Positions 36,474-44,690 of a stretch of 64,000 bases of DNA are shown piece after piece (position 1 is the first letter of the stretch; the number at the start of each line of letters is the position of its first letter). The stretch spans positions 62,001 through 126,000 of the forward strand of contig NZ_FOCP01000001.1 of assembly GCF_900110145.1 (NCBI RefSeq), in the 5' to 3' direction. Made by a program: the position numbers and the translations under genes. The DNA comes from Nitrosomonas marina (GTDB taxonomy: Bacteria > Pseudomonadota > Gammaproteobacteria > Burkholderiales > Nitrosomonadaceae). The notes below the pieces were generated by a model. The model did no database searches and had not been told where the DNA came from. It saw nothing but the letters and a program-made list of their open reading frames with translations.

Positions 36474-37880
36474 TTAACCGGAAACGCGATAGACGGTTAC
36501 TGGATCTTCGCCTTGAACTTCAAGCTTGGCCGTATCACCACTCGAATCTATGGTAAAGCGGTGCGCACCATCGCTACCAGAGAATCCTAGACAACCGTCC
36601 GTATTATACGTAAAGCTGGAGACTTTCAATTGATTGCTGCCTTTATTGTAGTCGTACGTTGCAAATTCCACACCCGGTTTGGCGCACCGTGCCTGATTAT
36701 CGCGCGCGCCCTCACCAATCGGATCAATCGAAATGACGCGATTATTGACAAAAAATACCAGCATTTTTGTGTTAATAGCATCCGCATCAAACGCCCATGC
36801 ACCGACTATGCCCTCAGGATCGTTATCGATTCTTGAAAATCGCGTTTCTTTGATTTCCTTCTCGACCACTTCATTCTCATCGCTCAGTTCGATCGGTTTG
36901 GCAATATGAAACATCTCGCCAAAGACGCTTTTCTGTTCTCGTTCACGTTGTACCGTCACAATGTCGGAGTGAATCATGTCCAGACCATCTGTACGGATAC
37001 GGCGAGTGGGACCAGGATCGGACAGGCCGGCTTTTAAGTTGGTGTCAATCGACGTTTCCCCGATAACCTTGAAACCGCGGGTATCGAATTCGATAGCCTT
37101 GGCAACACCATGCTCGATGCCTGCTTGAACAATAGTACGACCACCACATACCCGGTTCTCATCACATGAATCATCGGGGGTTGCCTGGCCCTGCAGATAT
37201 TCACCGCTATCGTCAGCAGCAACGCGCAATACCGAGGCGGTACTGTCGCTAAAATTTACCCAAATTTGTGCACTCAAGGAAGTTACACCTGAAACCATAA
37301 AGTGCTCACTGACTTCTTCAACCGTTTTAGCTGCATGCTCGATACCGGCAGTTTCCAGAACACTTTGCAACTCAGACGAGTTAGCGAACGCTTCAGGCTC
37401 TTTATTAAGCTTGATAGCGTTAGTCACAGCAGCCGCTGCCTCATTGGTAATGTTGATACCGTTTGTCGCATCACCATCTTCATCCAGTGATTGTAATAAT
37501 ATCAATAGATTGATCAGTCGCTTTTCATCGTTTTCGGCCAGATCAATCGGTGTTACGATCGGGGTACCCTGTACCTTTCCCAAGGCAAGTTCGCCCAGTT
37601 TGAATTCAACAGTATCACCATAATTGAAATCAAACTCACCCGCCGCATTAGTCACACCACTTTTACCAGACGATGCGTTATACGTAACTCCCGATACAGG
37701 GCTGTCAAGCAAAACACCAGTGGCAGCCCCGGTTGGCATCACACGCTTGGCAGTCGATGTTTCGCTACTGCTGCTCATACCGTCTGTATCACTATCACCA
37801 CACGCAGTCAGTCCAGCAACCAGAGCAACAGAAGCCAGGCAAACCCATGGATTCATTCGAATCTTTTGATTGCGTCTCAT
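36474..37880 (-). CDS. Putative outer-surface lipoprotein, unknown function
   Basis: The 468-residue protein has a lipoprotein signal peptide with lipobox LTAC (cysteine near residue 27), followed by a Ser/Asp-rich linker. Residues about 55-100 look like a beta-sandwich repeat (SGVTYNASSGKSGVTNAAGEFDF) common in surface proteins of gammaproteobacteria and betaproteobacteria. The rest is not recognised. The ATG at 37880 is preferred over the adjacent TTG. Monocistronic by spacing, 99 bp before priA. Confidence 0.75.
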   Translation of the reverse strand: MRRNQKIRMNPWVCLASVALVAGLTACGDSDTDGMSSSSETSTAKRVMPTGAATGVLLDSPVSGVTYNASSGKSGVTNAAGEFDFNYGDTVEFKLGELALGKVQGTPIVTPIDLAENDEKRLINLLILLQSLDEDGDATNGINITNEAAAAVTNAIKLNKEPEAFANSSELQSVLETAGIEHAAKTVEEVSEHFMVSGVTSLSAQIWVNFSDSTASVLRVAADDSGEYLQGQATPDDSCDENRVCGGRTIVQAGIEHGVAKAIEFDTRGFKVIGETSIDTNLKAGLSDPGPTRRIRTDGLDMIHSDIVTVQREREQKSVFGEMFHIAKPIELSDENEVVEKEIKETRFSRIDNDPEGIVGAWAFDADAINTKMLVFFVNNRVISIDPIGEGARDNQARCAKPGVEFATYDYNKGSNQLKVSSFTYNTDGCLGFSGSDGAHRFTIDSSGDTAKLEVQGEDPVTVYRVSG

Positions 37881-38121
37881 CAAAACTCTCTCTTTATGTT
37901 TAATAAATTAATCGATTAAATGGTTGTATTGCATCAAAACCACATGCATTTTGTATGTTAATTGACTGATAGAAGGATACGGAAATTTTCTATCACAACC
38001 ACTATTATAGCCAAGCTGTTTCGTTTAGGTTCTTCTTATCTTGATTTTTTGACCTTAAAATTATAGCTTTTTAATTTTCCAAGCTGTCAGTAATACACTG
38101 CGGAGAACGGATTAAGATAGG

Positions 38122-39237
38122 ATGTTTAACATGTCTGACATGACAGAAATTGCGCAACTGGCCGGATCATCAACCCAGTTGCCCATTGAATGGTATTTCA
38201 ACCCAAAAATACTGGAGGCCGAAAAAAAACTTTTGTTCGATAACGGGCCAAGCTATATTGGCCATGAAATCATGGTGCCTGAGGTCGGAGATTACTATGT
38301 GCCCGAATGGCTGCATCATGCTAAAATTTTGATCCGTCATCAAGAGGGTATCGATTTAGTATCCAATATCTGCCGTCACCGCCAGGCACGTATCCTCGAA
38401 GGCAGGGGCAACACAAAAAGTATTGTTTGTCCCCTGCATCGCTGGACGTATGCACTGGATGGCCAGTTACTGGGCGCACCGCACTTTGATCAAAATCCCT
38501 GCTTGCATCTGGAAAGAACACCGTTGCAAAACTGGAACGGCCTGTTATTCAGCGGCAAACGCACAGTCGCTCAAGACATGGCCGGCCTCGGCGTAATGCA
38601 TGATTTTGATTTTTCCGATTACCTGCTCGATACAATACGAATCGATCACTATAATTGCAACTGGAAAACCTTCATTGAAGTCTATCTCGAAGACTACCAT
38701 GTCGATCCTTTTCATCCAGGACTTGGCAATTTCGTCAGCACTGCCGATCTAACCTGGGAGTTTGGAGACTGGTACAGCGCTCAAACTGTTGGCGTCAACA
38801 GCGCGCACCTGAAACGCTCCGGGACACCCGTATACGAAAAATGGCAGCAACAGGTTTTGGCCCACCATGAAAACGAGCCCCCACAACATGGTGCAATATG
38901 GTTATTATATTTTCCTAATATCATGCTGGAATGGTATCCACACACACTTGTTATCAGCACCATCATACCTACCGGCACTGAGCACTGTATGAACGTTGTT
39001 GAATTTTATTACCCTGAGGAAATGGTGCTTTTCGAGCGTGAATTTGTCGAAGCAGAGCAGGCCGCCTATATGGAGACTGCTGCAGAGGATGAAGAAATAT
39101 GCAGACGTATGACTGAAGGTCGCCGGGCTTTATATAAGTTATCTATCAACGAAACGGGGCCTTATCAAATGCCCATGGAAGCAGGCATGGTCCATTTCCA
39201 TCAGTTTCTCCGTCGTGAAGTAACACCTTTCCTGTAA
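38122..39237 (+). CDS. Rieske non-heme iron oxygenase, alpha subunit type
   Basis: The 371-residue protein has an N-terminal Rieske [2Fe-2S] domain with NICRHRQARILEG and IVCPLHRWTYALDG (CxH...CxxH) and a C-terminal catalytic domain with mononuclear iron ligands in VYLEDYHVDPFHPG (DxxHxxxxH). It resembles choline-monooxygenase and aromatic-ring-hydroxylating oxygenase alpha subunits. The substrate is unknown and no reductase gene is nearby. An ATG at 38131 (AGGATG upstream) is an alternative start. The EamA transporter gene follows after 19 bp. Confidence 0.9.
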   Translation: MFNMSDMTEIAQLAGSSTQLPIEWYFNPKILEAEKKLLFDNGPSYIGHEIMVPEVGDYYVPEWLHHAKILIRHQEGIDLVSNICRHRQARILEGRGNTKSIVCPLHRWTYALDGQLLGAPHFDQNPCLHLERTPLQNWNGLLFSGKRTVAQDMAGLGVMHDFDFSDYLLDTIRIDHYNCNWKTFIEVYLEDYHVDPFHPGLGNFVSTADLTWEFGDWYSAQTVGVNSAHLKRSGTPVYEKWQQQVLAHHENEPPQHGAIWLLYFPNIMLEWYPHTLVISTIIPTGTEHCMNVVEFYYPEEMVLFEREFVEAEQAAYMETAAEDEEICRRMTEGRRALYKLSINETGPYQMPMEAGMVHFHQFLRREVTPFL

Positions 39238-39256
39238 ACATACTCATACTCTAGCA

Positions 39257-40114
39257 ATGCGATCAATCTGGATGCTGGTAGCCGCTTTTTTATTTGCCTG
39301 CATGGGGGTTCTGGTCAAACTCAGCGCGGGTCATTTTACCAGTATTGAACTGGTGTTCTACCGGTCCTTGATGGGCGTCGGGATTACCTATTTGTTTGTA
39401 CGCCACCACCGTCTCACACTTAAAACGGGGCAATGGAAAACACATTGCAGCCGGGGCCTGGCAGGACTTGGCAGTCTGTTGATGTTTTTTTACTGCATCA
39501 CCGAATTGCCACTGGCTACCGCCATTTCGCTCAATTACACCTGGCCACTGTTTATGGCGCTGTTTTCAACTTTCATTCTCAGGGAACAGTTGCACTGGCC
39601 AATGGTCTTTGCCATCGCACTGGGGTTTGTCGGTGTCGTATTCCTGTTGAGGCCGACGCTGAATAATGACCATTGGATAGCCGCGTGTCTTGGGCTGGCC
39701 TCCGGTTTCTTTGCGGCAATAGCCTATCTGAATGTCCGTCAACTGGGCAGCCTGGGTGAGTCTGAATGGCGAGTCGTGTTTTACTTTACGCTGATCAGCA
39801 CGCTGATCACAGGTGCATGGCTGCTACTGACCGCATTCAATCCTGTTACGTTCCAAAATATTTATCTGCTGATCGGCATTGGCATCACCGCCACACTGGC
39901 ACAACTGGCAATGACGCGCGCCTACCGGACAGGCACAACGCTGGTTGTCAGTTCACTGGGCTATAGCACCGTTCTATTTGCGGGAATCTGGGGCATTCTG
40001 GTCTGGAATGAAACTTTGCCCTCTGTCGCCTGGCTTGGCATGTGCTTCATTATTGCAGGTGGCGCCTTAAGTGGTATTCTTGAGCATTACACAGCTTTGA
40101 AAGCTCGCAACTGA
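39257..40114 (+). CDS. EamA/DMT family transporter
   Basis: The 285-residue protein has ten hydrophobic segments arranged as two EamA repeats (first near LSAGHFTSIELVFYRSLMGV, second from NVRQLGSLGESEWRVVFYFT), the structure of drug/metabolite transporters. These export amino acids or other small metabolites. It is almost certainly in one transcript with the Rieske oxygenase, and a strong terminator lies 158 bp downstream. Confidence 0.88.
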   Translation: MRSIWMLVAAFLFACMGVLVKLSAGHFTSIELVFYRSLMGVGITYLFVRHHRLTLKTGQWKTHCSRGLAGLGSLLMFFYCITELPLATAISLNYTWPLFMALFSTFILREQLHWPMVFAIALGFVGVVFLLRPTLNNDHWIAACLGLASGFFAAIAYLNVRQLGSLGESEWRVVFYFTLISTLITGAWLLLTAFNPVTFQNIYLLIGIGITATLAQLAMTRAYRTGTTLVVSSLGYSTVLFAGIWGILVWNETLPSVAWLGMCFIIAGGALSGILEHYTALKARN

Positions 40115-40271
40115 CAAATACTCCCCAACAAGAATGCTCAAGGTGAATTTATCAGTAATATCAAAAGCCATTTTCTTAGTCTGCGATCAATCACATGCTT
40201 TACCAGCCATGTATACATGCCTTGTTCAAACATAACAAAATAGCAAAATGACAAGGTTTTCAGATATATAG

Positions 40272-40308
40272 ACAGAAAAACACCGGCCAGAAGCCGGTGT
40301 TTTTCTGT
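40272..40308 (+). terminator. Strong bidirectional Rho-independent terminator
   Basis: A perfect 16-bp stem (ACAGAAAAACACCGGC, 40272-40287) with a 5-nt loop and its complement (40293-40308) is followed on the plus strand by TTTTTATTATT. It would stop the Rieske/EamA transcript on the plus strand. The A-tract inside the stem provides a U-tract for leftward transcripts such as that of the 28-residue gene at 40452. Confidence 0.92.
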
Positions 40309-40365
40309 TTTTATTATTATTATTTTTGGATACGCTTAGAACTGTTTTATTTTGTTTTGTTTTCT

Positions 40366-40452
40366 TTAAACAACAAATGATTCAAGTACCAGGAACATAA
40401 ACAAAACAATTATCATTCCATAATAGGTTTTAGGCAGTTTTTCCTTTTTCAT
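40366..40452 (-). CDS. 28-residue small membrane protein
   Basis: ATG at 40452 with GAGGAG 6 nt upstream; TAA at 40366. The peptide has a basic head (MKKEKLPKTYYG) and a single hydrophobic helix (MIIVLFMFLVLESFVV). It is too short for family recognition. Upstream lies a run of Pho-box-like 11-bp repeats next to a TATGAT -10 element (minus strand), and downstream a strong terminator, so this is a complete compact transcription unit. Function unknown; stress-related small membrane proteins are a fair comparison. Confidence 0.7.
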   Translation of the reverse strand: MKKEKLPKTYYGMIIVLFMFLVLESFVV

Positions 40453-40523
40453 AATTTTCTCCTCATTTAAAAAGTTTTTAGAAATAACGACTCAGTAAAG
40501 TTTCTTTATCAATTTTGATGCAC

Positions 40524-40599
40524 ATCATAACATAAAGTTCACAAAAACTTTACAAAAATTTCACATTTAATTGACAAAAACTTCACAAAATCTTCATTT
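40524..40599 (-). promoter_or_regulatory. Pho-box-like array of 11-bp direct repeats and -10 element
   Basis: On the minus strand, seven-base units TTGTGAA, TTGTCAA, ATGTGAA, TTGTAAA and TTGTGAA follow each other at exactly 11-bp spacing (plus-strand positions 40538, 40549, 40560, 40571 and 40582). Weaker units lie at 40593 and 40527. PhoB-type regulators bind such direct repeats (consensus near CTGTCAT with 11-bp period). A TATGAT (40524-40529) sits at the proximal end as a -10 box, about 70 nt before the 28-residue gene. Which OmpR/PhoB-family regulator acts here is inferred, not shown. Confidence 0.6.
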
Positions 40600-40880
40600 C
40601 TACAAATATTATTTTAAATCAATGGCTTTTATTCTGGGTGCACCCAGGCAGGATACGAAGGCAAGCATGATACTCAAACCATGAGCCAGCTTTCTCAAGC
40701 TGACGGCCACTATAGCCGTAACAAATACCATACTTGTTTGTGTGTGATATCAGTTTAAAAGACAAGATAAGAATTTCTCATATTTTATAAACTAAAACAT
40801 GATATTATCTCCCGTTTTTAAGCTACTGCATTAAATATAAATACTTTCTGCGGCGCGTCCCGAAGAACATTAGTATCTAC

Positions 40881-40920
40881 TGGCATGCACCCACTGTTCG
40901 CAAAACAATGCTACATGCCA
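40881..40920 (+). promoter_or_regulatory. Inverted repeat before the PEP-CTERM gene
   Basis: TGGCATG (40881-40887) and CATGCCA (40914-40920) form a 7-bp inverted repeat with a 26-nt loop, ending 18 nt before the ATG of the PEP-CTERM gene. It could be an operator or an mRNA leader hairpin near the ribosome binding site (AAAGGA). A sigma54 (-24/-12) promoter, common for PEP-CTERM genes, was looked for in this segment and not found. Confidence 0.35.
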
Positions 40921-40938
40921 ACATAAAGGAATAATTAA

Positions 40939-41535
40939 ATGAAAAACCTATTGTTATGCTTCTTAGTATTAATGTTTTCCGGAACCATTCATGCCGCTAT
41001 GATTAATGGCTTTAACGGCCCGTATCATGTCGCCAACTGGTCTACTACAAGCGGTCTCACGGGCGCACTGAGTGTCGACAACCCAACAGCACAATCAATA
41101 AATTTCGAAATTGCCAACCCTTCATACAACTATCCGGTTAATACTTTCCTTGAATATCAAACGGTGGCGGCCGGAACAGGAATGGTTTCGTTTGATTTAA
41201 TCATGAGCCTTATTTTCAGACCATTTGGCGCCTACGCACCGACCCTGTCGTTCTTTACTGTCGTGGACGGTATTCACTCAGTTGAAGCCACACACAATTT
41301 GGATAACAGCCTGTTTCAACACGTAGACATCATGGTTCATAACGGCCAGCGTTTTGGATTCAGATTTGACGCGCAAAATGTTCAACAGGGTGTATTCGCC
41401 GGCGCAACAATTACAAACTTCAGCGCGCCTGTTTCAGAACCGGCTACATTGTTAATTGCCGCGACAGGCTTCATGATAATGTTGCGCCTTAATCGTAGTA
41501 AAAAAGGGAAACAGCGCCTTAACTTAGCTGAATAA
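40939..41535 (+). CDS. PEP-CTERM-type surface or exported protein
   Basis: The 198-residue protein has a signal peptide (LLCFLVLMFSGTIHAA) and a C-terminal sorting tail: VSEPATLLIAATGFMIML followed by a basic tail RLNRSKKGKQR. This motif-helix-basic layout is that of PEP-CTERM proteins processed by exosortase (EpsH), with SEPAT in place of the usual PEP. The central domain is beta-rich and unassigned. The tail extends beyond the usual end by several residues. Exosortase genes are not in the window. Confidence 0.82.
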   Translation: MKNLLLCFLVLMFSGTIHAAMINGFNGPYHVANWSTTSGLTGALSVDNPTAQSINFEIANPSYNYPVNTFLEYQTVAAGTGMVSFDLIMSLIFRPFGAYAPTLSFFTVVDGIHSVEATHNLDNSLFQHVDIMVHNGQRFGFRFDAQNVQQGVFAGATITNFSAPVSEPATLLIAATGFMIMLRLNRSKKGKQRLNLAE

Positions 41536-41583
41536 CGATTTTTCTATTCTTTATACTTTAACAGCAAATCTGAATCATCACTC

Positions 41584-42969
41584 TTAGTCAGCTTCAAACC
41601 AGGCCAGTCTCTGGTGCAGTCGCACAACTTCGCCAACGATAATCAGCGTTGGCGCTGTAAGCTTCGCATCTGCTGCCAGTTTCGGCAATGTCTCCAGCGA
41701 GCCAGTTACAACCTTTTGTGTTTGCGTGGTGCCCTGCTGAATGATGGCAGCCGAGGTATTGGCCGGACAACCGTGGGCGATTAATTGCTGACACAATACT
41801 GGCAGCCCTAACAGACCCATGTAAATGACAATCGTCTGATTCGGTCTCGCCAAAGAAGACCAGTCGAGATCAAGACCATTGTGTTTCAGATGTCCCGTCA
41901 CAAAAATACAAGATTGTGCATAATCTCGGTGTGTCAGCGGAATACCTGCATACGCCGCAACACCTGAAGCGGCAGTAATGCCGGGCACAACCTGAAATGG
42001 AATCCGATGGTCTGCCAGCGTTTCAATTTCCTCACCGCCCCGACCAAATATAAACGGATCACCTCCTTTAAGTCTGAGTACACGCTTGCCTTCTTGCGCC
42101 AACCGTACCAGCAGCTGGTTAATGGTTTCCTGACTCAGTGTGTGGTGGTTACGCTCCTTACCGGCATAAATACGTTCGGCATCGCGCCGAACAAGGTTCA
42201 GGATATCCGGCGATACCAACCGGTCATAGACAACCACATCGGCCTGCTGCATCAACCGCATGGCACGGAATGTCAACAAATCGGGGTTACCAGGTCCCGC
42301 ACCGACCAGGTAAACTTCACCTTCAGGTATGTTATCCAATGCATCTTTCAGCAATTGCTGAAAATAATCGTGCGCAGAACTGTCTTTTCCAGCCAAAACC
42401 ATTTCTGCAAACCGACCATGCAAGACTTTTTCCCAAAACAGTCGCCTGTTCTTTTTGTGCACAAAATGCTCTTTTACCAGAGGGCGGAACTTTGCCGCAT
42501 AGGACGCCAAGCGGGCATATGTATGCGGAATCAATGTTTCCAGCTTGGAACGCACTATTCTGGCAAGTACAGGTGCATGCCCTCCGCTGGAAATAGCGAT
42601 CATCAACGGCGAACGGTCAACGATTGCGGGCATGATAAATGTGCATAATTCAGGACTGTCCACCACATTGACGGGAATATTTATTGCAGCGGCAGACTCG
42701 TATATCCTGCGGTTTGTAATTGAATCACTGGTTGCTGCTATTACCAGCGTGCATCCATTCAGATGGTCTGGGTTGAATCCGCTTGAATCATGCGTGATTT
42801 TATTCTGCTGCAGCAGCACTGCTACCGACTCAGCCAGTAGGGGCGCAACGACATGAACCGCAGCACCCGCTTCGAGCAACAACGAAATCTTGCGAAAAGC
42901 CACGGATCCGCCACCAACAACCAGGCAGCGCTGATTCCTGACATTCAGGAAAACGGGCAGAAAATCCAT
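41584..42969 (-). CDS. cysG: Siroheme synthase CysG (trifunctional)
   Basis: The 461-residue protein has an N-terminal precorrin-2 dehydrogenase/ferrochelatase part (CLVVGGGSVAFRKI near residue 15, NAD-binding) and, from about residue 215, a uroporphyrinogen III methyltransferase part (VYLVGAGPGNPDLLTFRA, LKGGDPFIFGRGGEEI). The enzyme makes siroheme for sulfite or nitrite reductase. The start at 42969 gives MDFLPVFLN, matching the E. coli N-terminus; the upstream TTG is less likely. It follows the secretion cluster at a 43-bp gap on the same strand. Confidence 0.94.
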   Translation of the reverse strand: MDFLPVFLNVRNQRCLVVGGGSVAFRKISLLLEAGAAVHVVAPLLAESVAVLLQQNKITHDSSGFNPDHLNGCTLVIAATSDSITNRRIYESAAAINIPVNVVDSPELCTFIMPAIVDRSPLMIAISSGGHAPVLARIVRSKLETLIPHTYARLASYAAKFRPLVKEHFVHKKNRRLFWEKVLHGRFAEMVLAGKDSSAHDYFQQLLKDALDNIPEGEVYLVGAGPGNPDLLTFRAMRLMQQADVVVYDRLVSPDILNLVRRDAERIYAGKERNHHTLSQETINQLLVRLAQEGKRVLRLKGGDPFIFGRGGEEIETLADHRIPFQVVPGITAASGVAAYAGIPLTHRDYAQSCIFVTGHLKHNGLDLDWSSLARPNQTIVIYMGLLGLPVLCQQLIAHGCPANTSAAIIQQGTTQTQKVVTGSLETLPKLAADAKLTAPTLIIVGEVVRLHQRLAWFEAD

Positions 42970-43012
42970 TTCATTTGCACCATACAAATCAATGCCTACT
43001 TACTTGGTTATT

Positions 43013-43756
43013 TTATCGCGCAAAAGGATTCTGTCCAGTTTGTCCGCTCGCAGGTGGAGCAAAGGGAGACGCAGGCGAGGCCGTGCCTCCACCAGATGTT
43101 CCTGCACCACTCGATGCACCAAACAGCGAGGAGGACGTACCCGCCGATCCTGATTGATTCTGCTGGTTTGCCTGGTTTGATTTGTTTTCTCCCCCGGCAT
43201 CACTTGAAAAAACAAACTGCCAGTCCTGGTAGGTTTCTGCCTCTGTAAATTTGGCAAAATGGTCCGGAAAATTGTCCTTTTTCAAAGGCTGTTGATTTGA
43301 AAGGCTGTACACTCCGGTGATGCCCTTGCGGGAACTGATCTGACTTCCTCCCAATGTGTTACTGGCAGGACCGGCAGGATTCGCATTTCCTGCACTATTA
43401 TTCTGGCTCTGTGCCTGCTGCGCAACTGCCTCTTCCTCAACAACCCCCCATTTATCCTCCATAGTCATGGGATCGATATAAATTTTTCTTAAATGCCGCA
43501 CTGTCGCAGGACCGCGCTTGTCCTCCAGCAACTCTTCCAATGATTCAGGAAATTCTCGAACGCCTGCTACCTGGCTGTTATAGTATGACATGATTGCTTT
43601 TCTGTACTGATCACCTATGAACAGCAACTCCAATTCTTTCTCCCGCTTCATTTTAATCTGCCATATCTGTCCTGTAGCTGCCAGTGCTATACCAGCCGCC
43701 GTCACAGCAAACAACGCCCAGAGGTAAACAAAACCCTTGTCCGAGCGCTTTTTCAT
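43013..43756 (-). CDS. Pseudopilin-like protein, low-complexity C-terminus
   Basis: The 247-residue protein has an N-terminal hydrophobic helix (GFVYLWALFAVTAAGIALAA) and a helical stretch LELLFIGDQYRKAIMSYYN like the other pseudopilins. The canonical G|FTLIE cleavage site is replaced by KGFVYLW, so processing by prepilin peptidase is uncertain. The segment LRKIYIDPMTMEDKWG matches the neighbours' IDPMTE motif. The C-terminal half is a Ser/Gly/Asn/Gln-rich region without fold prediction. Last gene of the cluster, directly after the upstream stop. Confidence 0.8.
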   Translation of the reverse strand: MKKRSDKGFVYLWALFAVTAAGIALAATGQIWQIKMKREKELELLFIGDQYRKAIMSYYNSQVAGVREFPESLEELLEDKRGPATVRHLRKIYIDPMTMEDKWGVVEEEAVAQQAQSQNNSAGNANPAGPASNTLGGSQISSRKGITGVYSLSNQQPLKKDNFPDHFAKFTEAETYQDWQFVFSSDAGGENKSNQANQQNQSGSAGTSSSLFGASSGAGTSGGGTASPASPFAPPASGQTGQNPFAR

Positions 43757-44194
43757 TTACCACTCTTCATAAAATGTTCCATCCAGCGCCCTGCCCGTAA
43801 AACCGCTGTGAACATCGTAGACACCTTCTTCATCTTCATTTGGGGAAGGCATTTCAACCCAAGTCATGTTACTTTCAGTCATCGGATCAATGGGTATATT
43901 GCGTAAATAGCGCCTGTCAACAAGTTCCTCAAGATCAAGCGGATATTTTCCAAAATCTGCGTAATACTGATCAATTGCGTCACGCATGATTTTGAGATCT
44001 TGCCGCAAAACCGCTTCTTTGGCTTTTTCGACAGAGTTAAAATAGCGTGGTGCGACAATACTCAACAACGTGGCGATGATAGCCATTACCACCAGTAGCT
44101 CGATCAACGTAAACCCGGCCTCATCGCTCACAACTGCAACCTGTTTTTTGGGGTACATTAGCGCACAATTACCACTTGGAATATTCAACGCCAT
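43757..44194 (-). CDS. Pseudopilin (GspG-like)
   Basis: The 145-residue protein carries the prepilin peptidase site G|FTLIELLVVMAI after a long leader and conserved GspG-type segments (DAIDQYYADFGKYPLDLEELVD, YLRNIPIDPMTE). It overlaps the upstream pseudopilin gene by 26 nt. The ATG at 44194 gives a leader of about 27 residues; an ATG at 44158 would shorten it. It should assemble in the periplasmic pseudopilus. Confidence 0.88.
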   Translation of the reverse strand: MALNIPSGNCALMYPKKQVAVVSDEAGFTLIELLVVMAIIATLLSIVAPRYFNSVEKAKEAVLRQDLKIMRDAIDQYYADFGKYPLDLEELVDRRYLRNIPIDPMTESNMTWVEMPSPNEDEEGVYDVHSGFTGRALDGTFYEEW

Positions 44195-44690
44195 TCAAAC
44201 CGATCGCTTCCGAAAGTGAATAAATATCGAAAACATCATCACCCTCCTTGGGGTTTTCAGCTGAACTCTCATAACTGCGAAGCCCCCAGGTTTCGGCTGC
44301 CGGCGTCTGTTCGATCCCGGCAACATCCATATCCTCAAACATCGGATCACGCGGCAGGCGCCGTAAAAAATAAATATTTTTCGGATCAGCGCTTTTAATG
44401 TCAGGCACACCCCTGATCAGATCCTCAAGCGTTGGCGGATAACCGGATTCGTCCGCCTTTATCTCAATGCGACCGTCATCTGCAGCCTGTTTATACGCAT
44501 CGATTGCATTACGTATCTGACGTAACGCAATGCGCAGTTCCTGTTCTTTCTCGCGCTTGACCGTCAGCTCGCGTAACGGTATTGCGGCAGTAGCCAATAC
44601 CGCCATGATGGCAAGCACAATCATTAATTCAATGAGTGTAAAGCCGCGTTGCCGATAAAATTTGCAGAAACAGGTCTTGTACCGAATCAT
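44169..44690 (-). CDS. Pseudopilin (GspG/PulG-like)
   Basis: The 173-residue protein has the cleavage site RG|FTLIELMIVLAI at residue 16 and the helix-plus-globular layout of major pseudopilins (IRNAIDAYKQA, LRRLPRDPMFED). It starts immediately after the secretin stop (TAAATG). Together with the two following genes it gives a set of pseudopilins dedicated to this cluster, in addition to the typical GspG at 52422. Confidence 0.88.
   Translation of the reverse strand: MIRYKTCFCKFYRQRGFTLIELMIVLAIMAVLATAAIPLRELTVKREKEQELRIALRQIRNAIDAYKQAADDGRIEIKADESGYPPTLEDLIRGVPDIKSADPKNIYFLRRLPRDPMFEDMDVAGIEQTPAAETWGLRSYESSAENPKEGDDVFDIYSLSEAIGLNGVEYSKW

Noticed and set aside
40861-40938. Possible sigma54 promoter for the PEP-CTERM gene
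   Set aside because: A TGGCA occurs, but no GC doublet at the required 10-nt distance was found.
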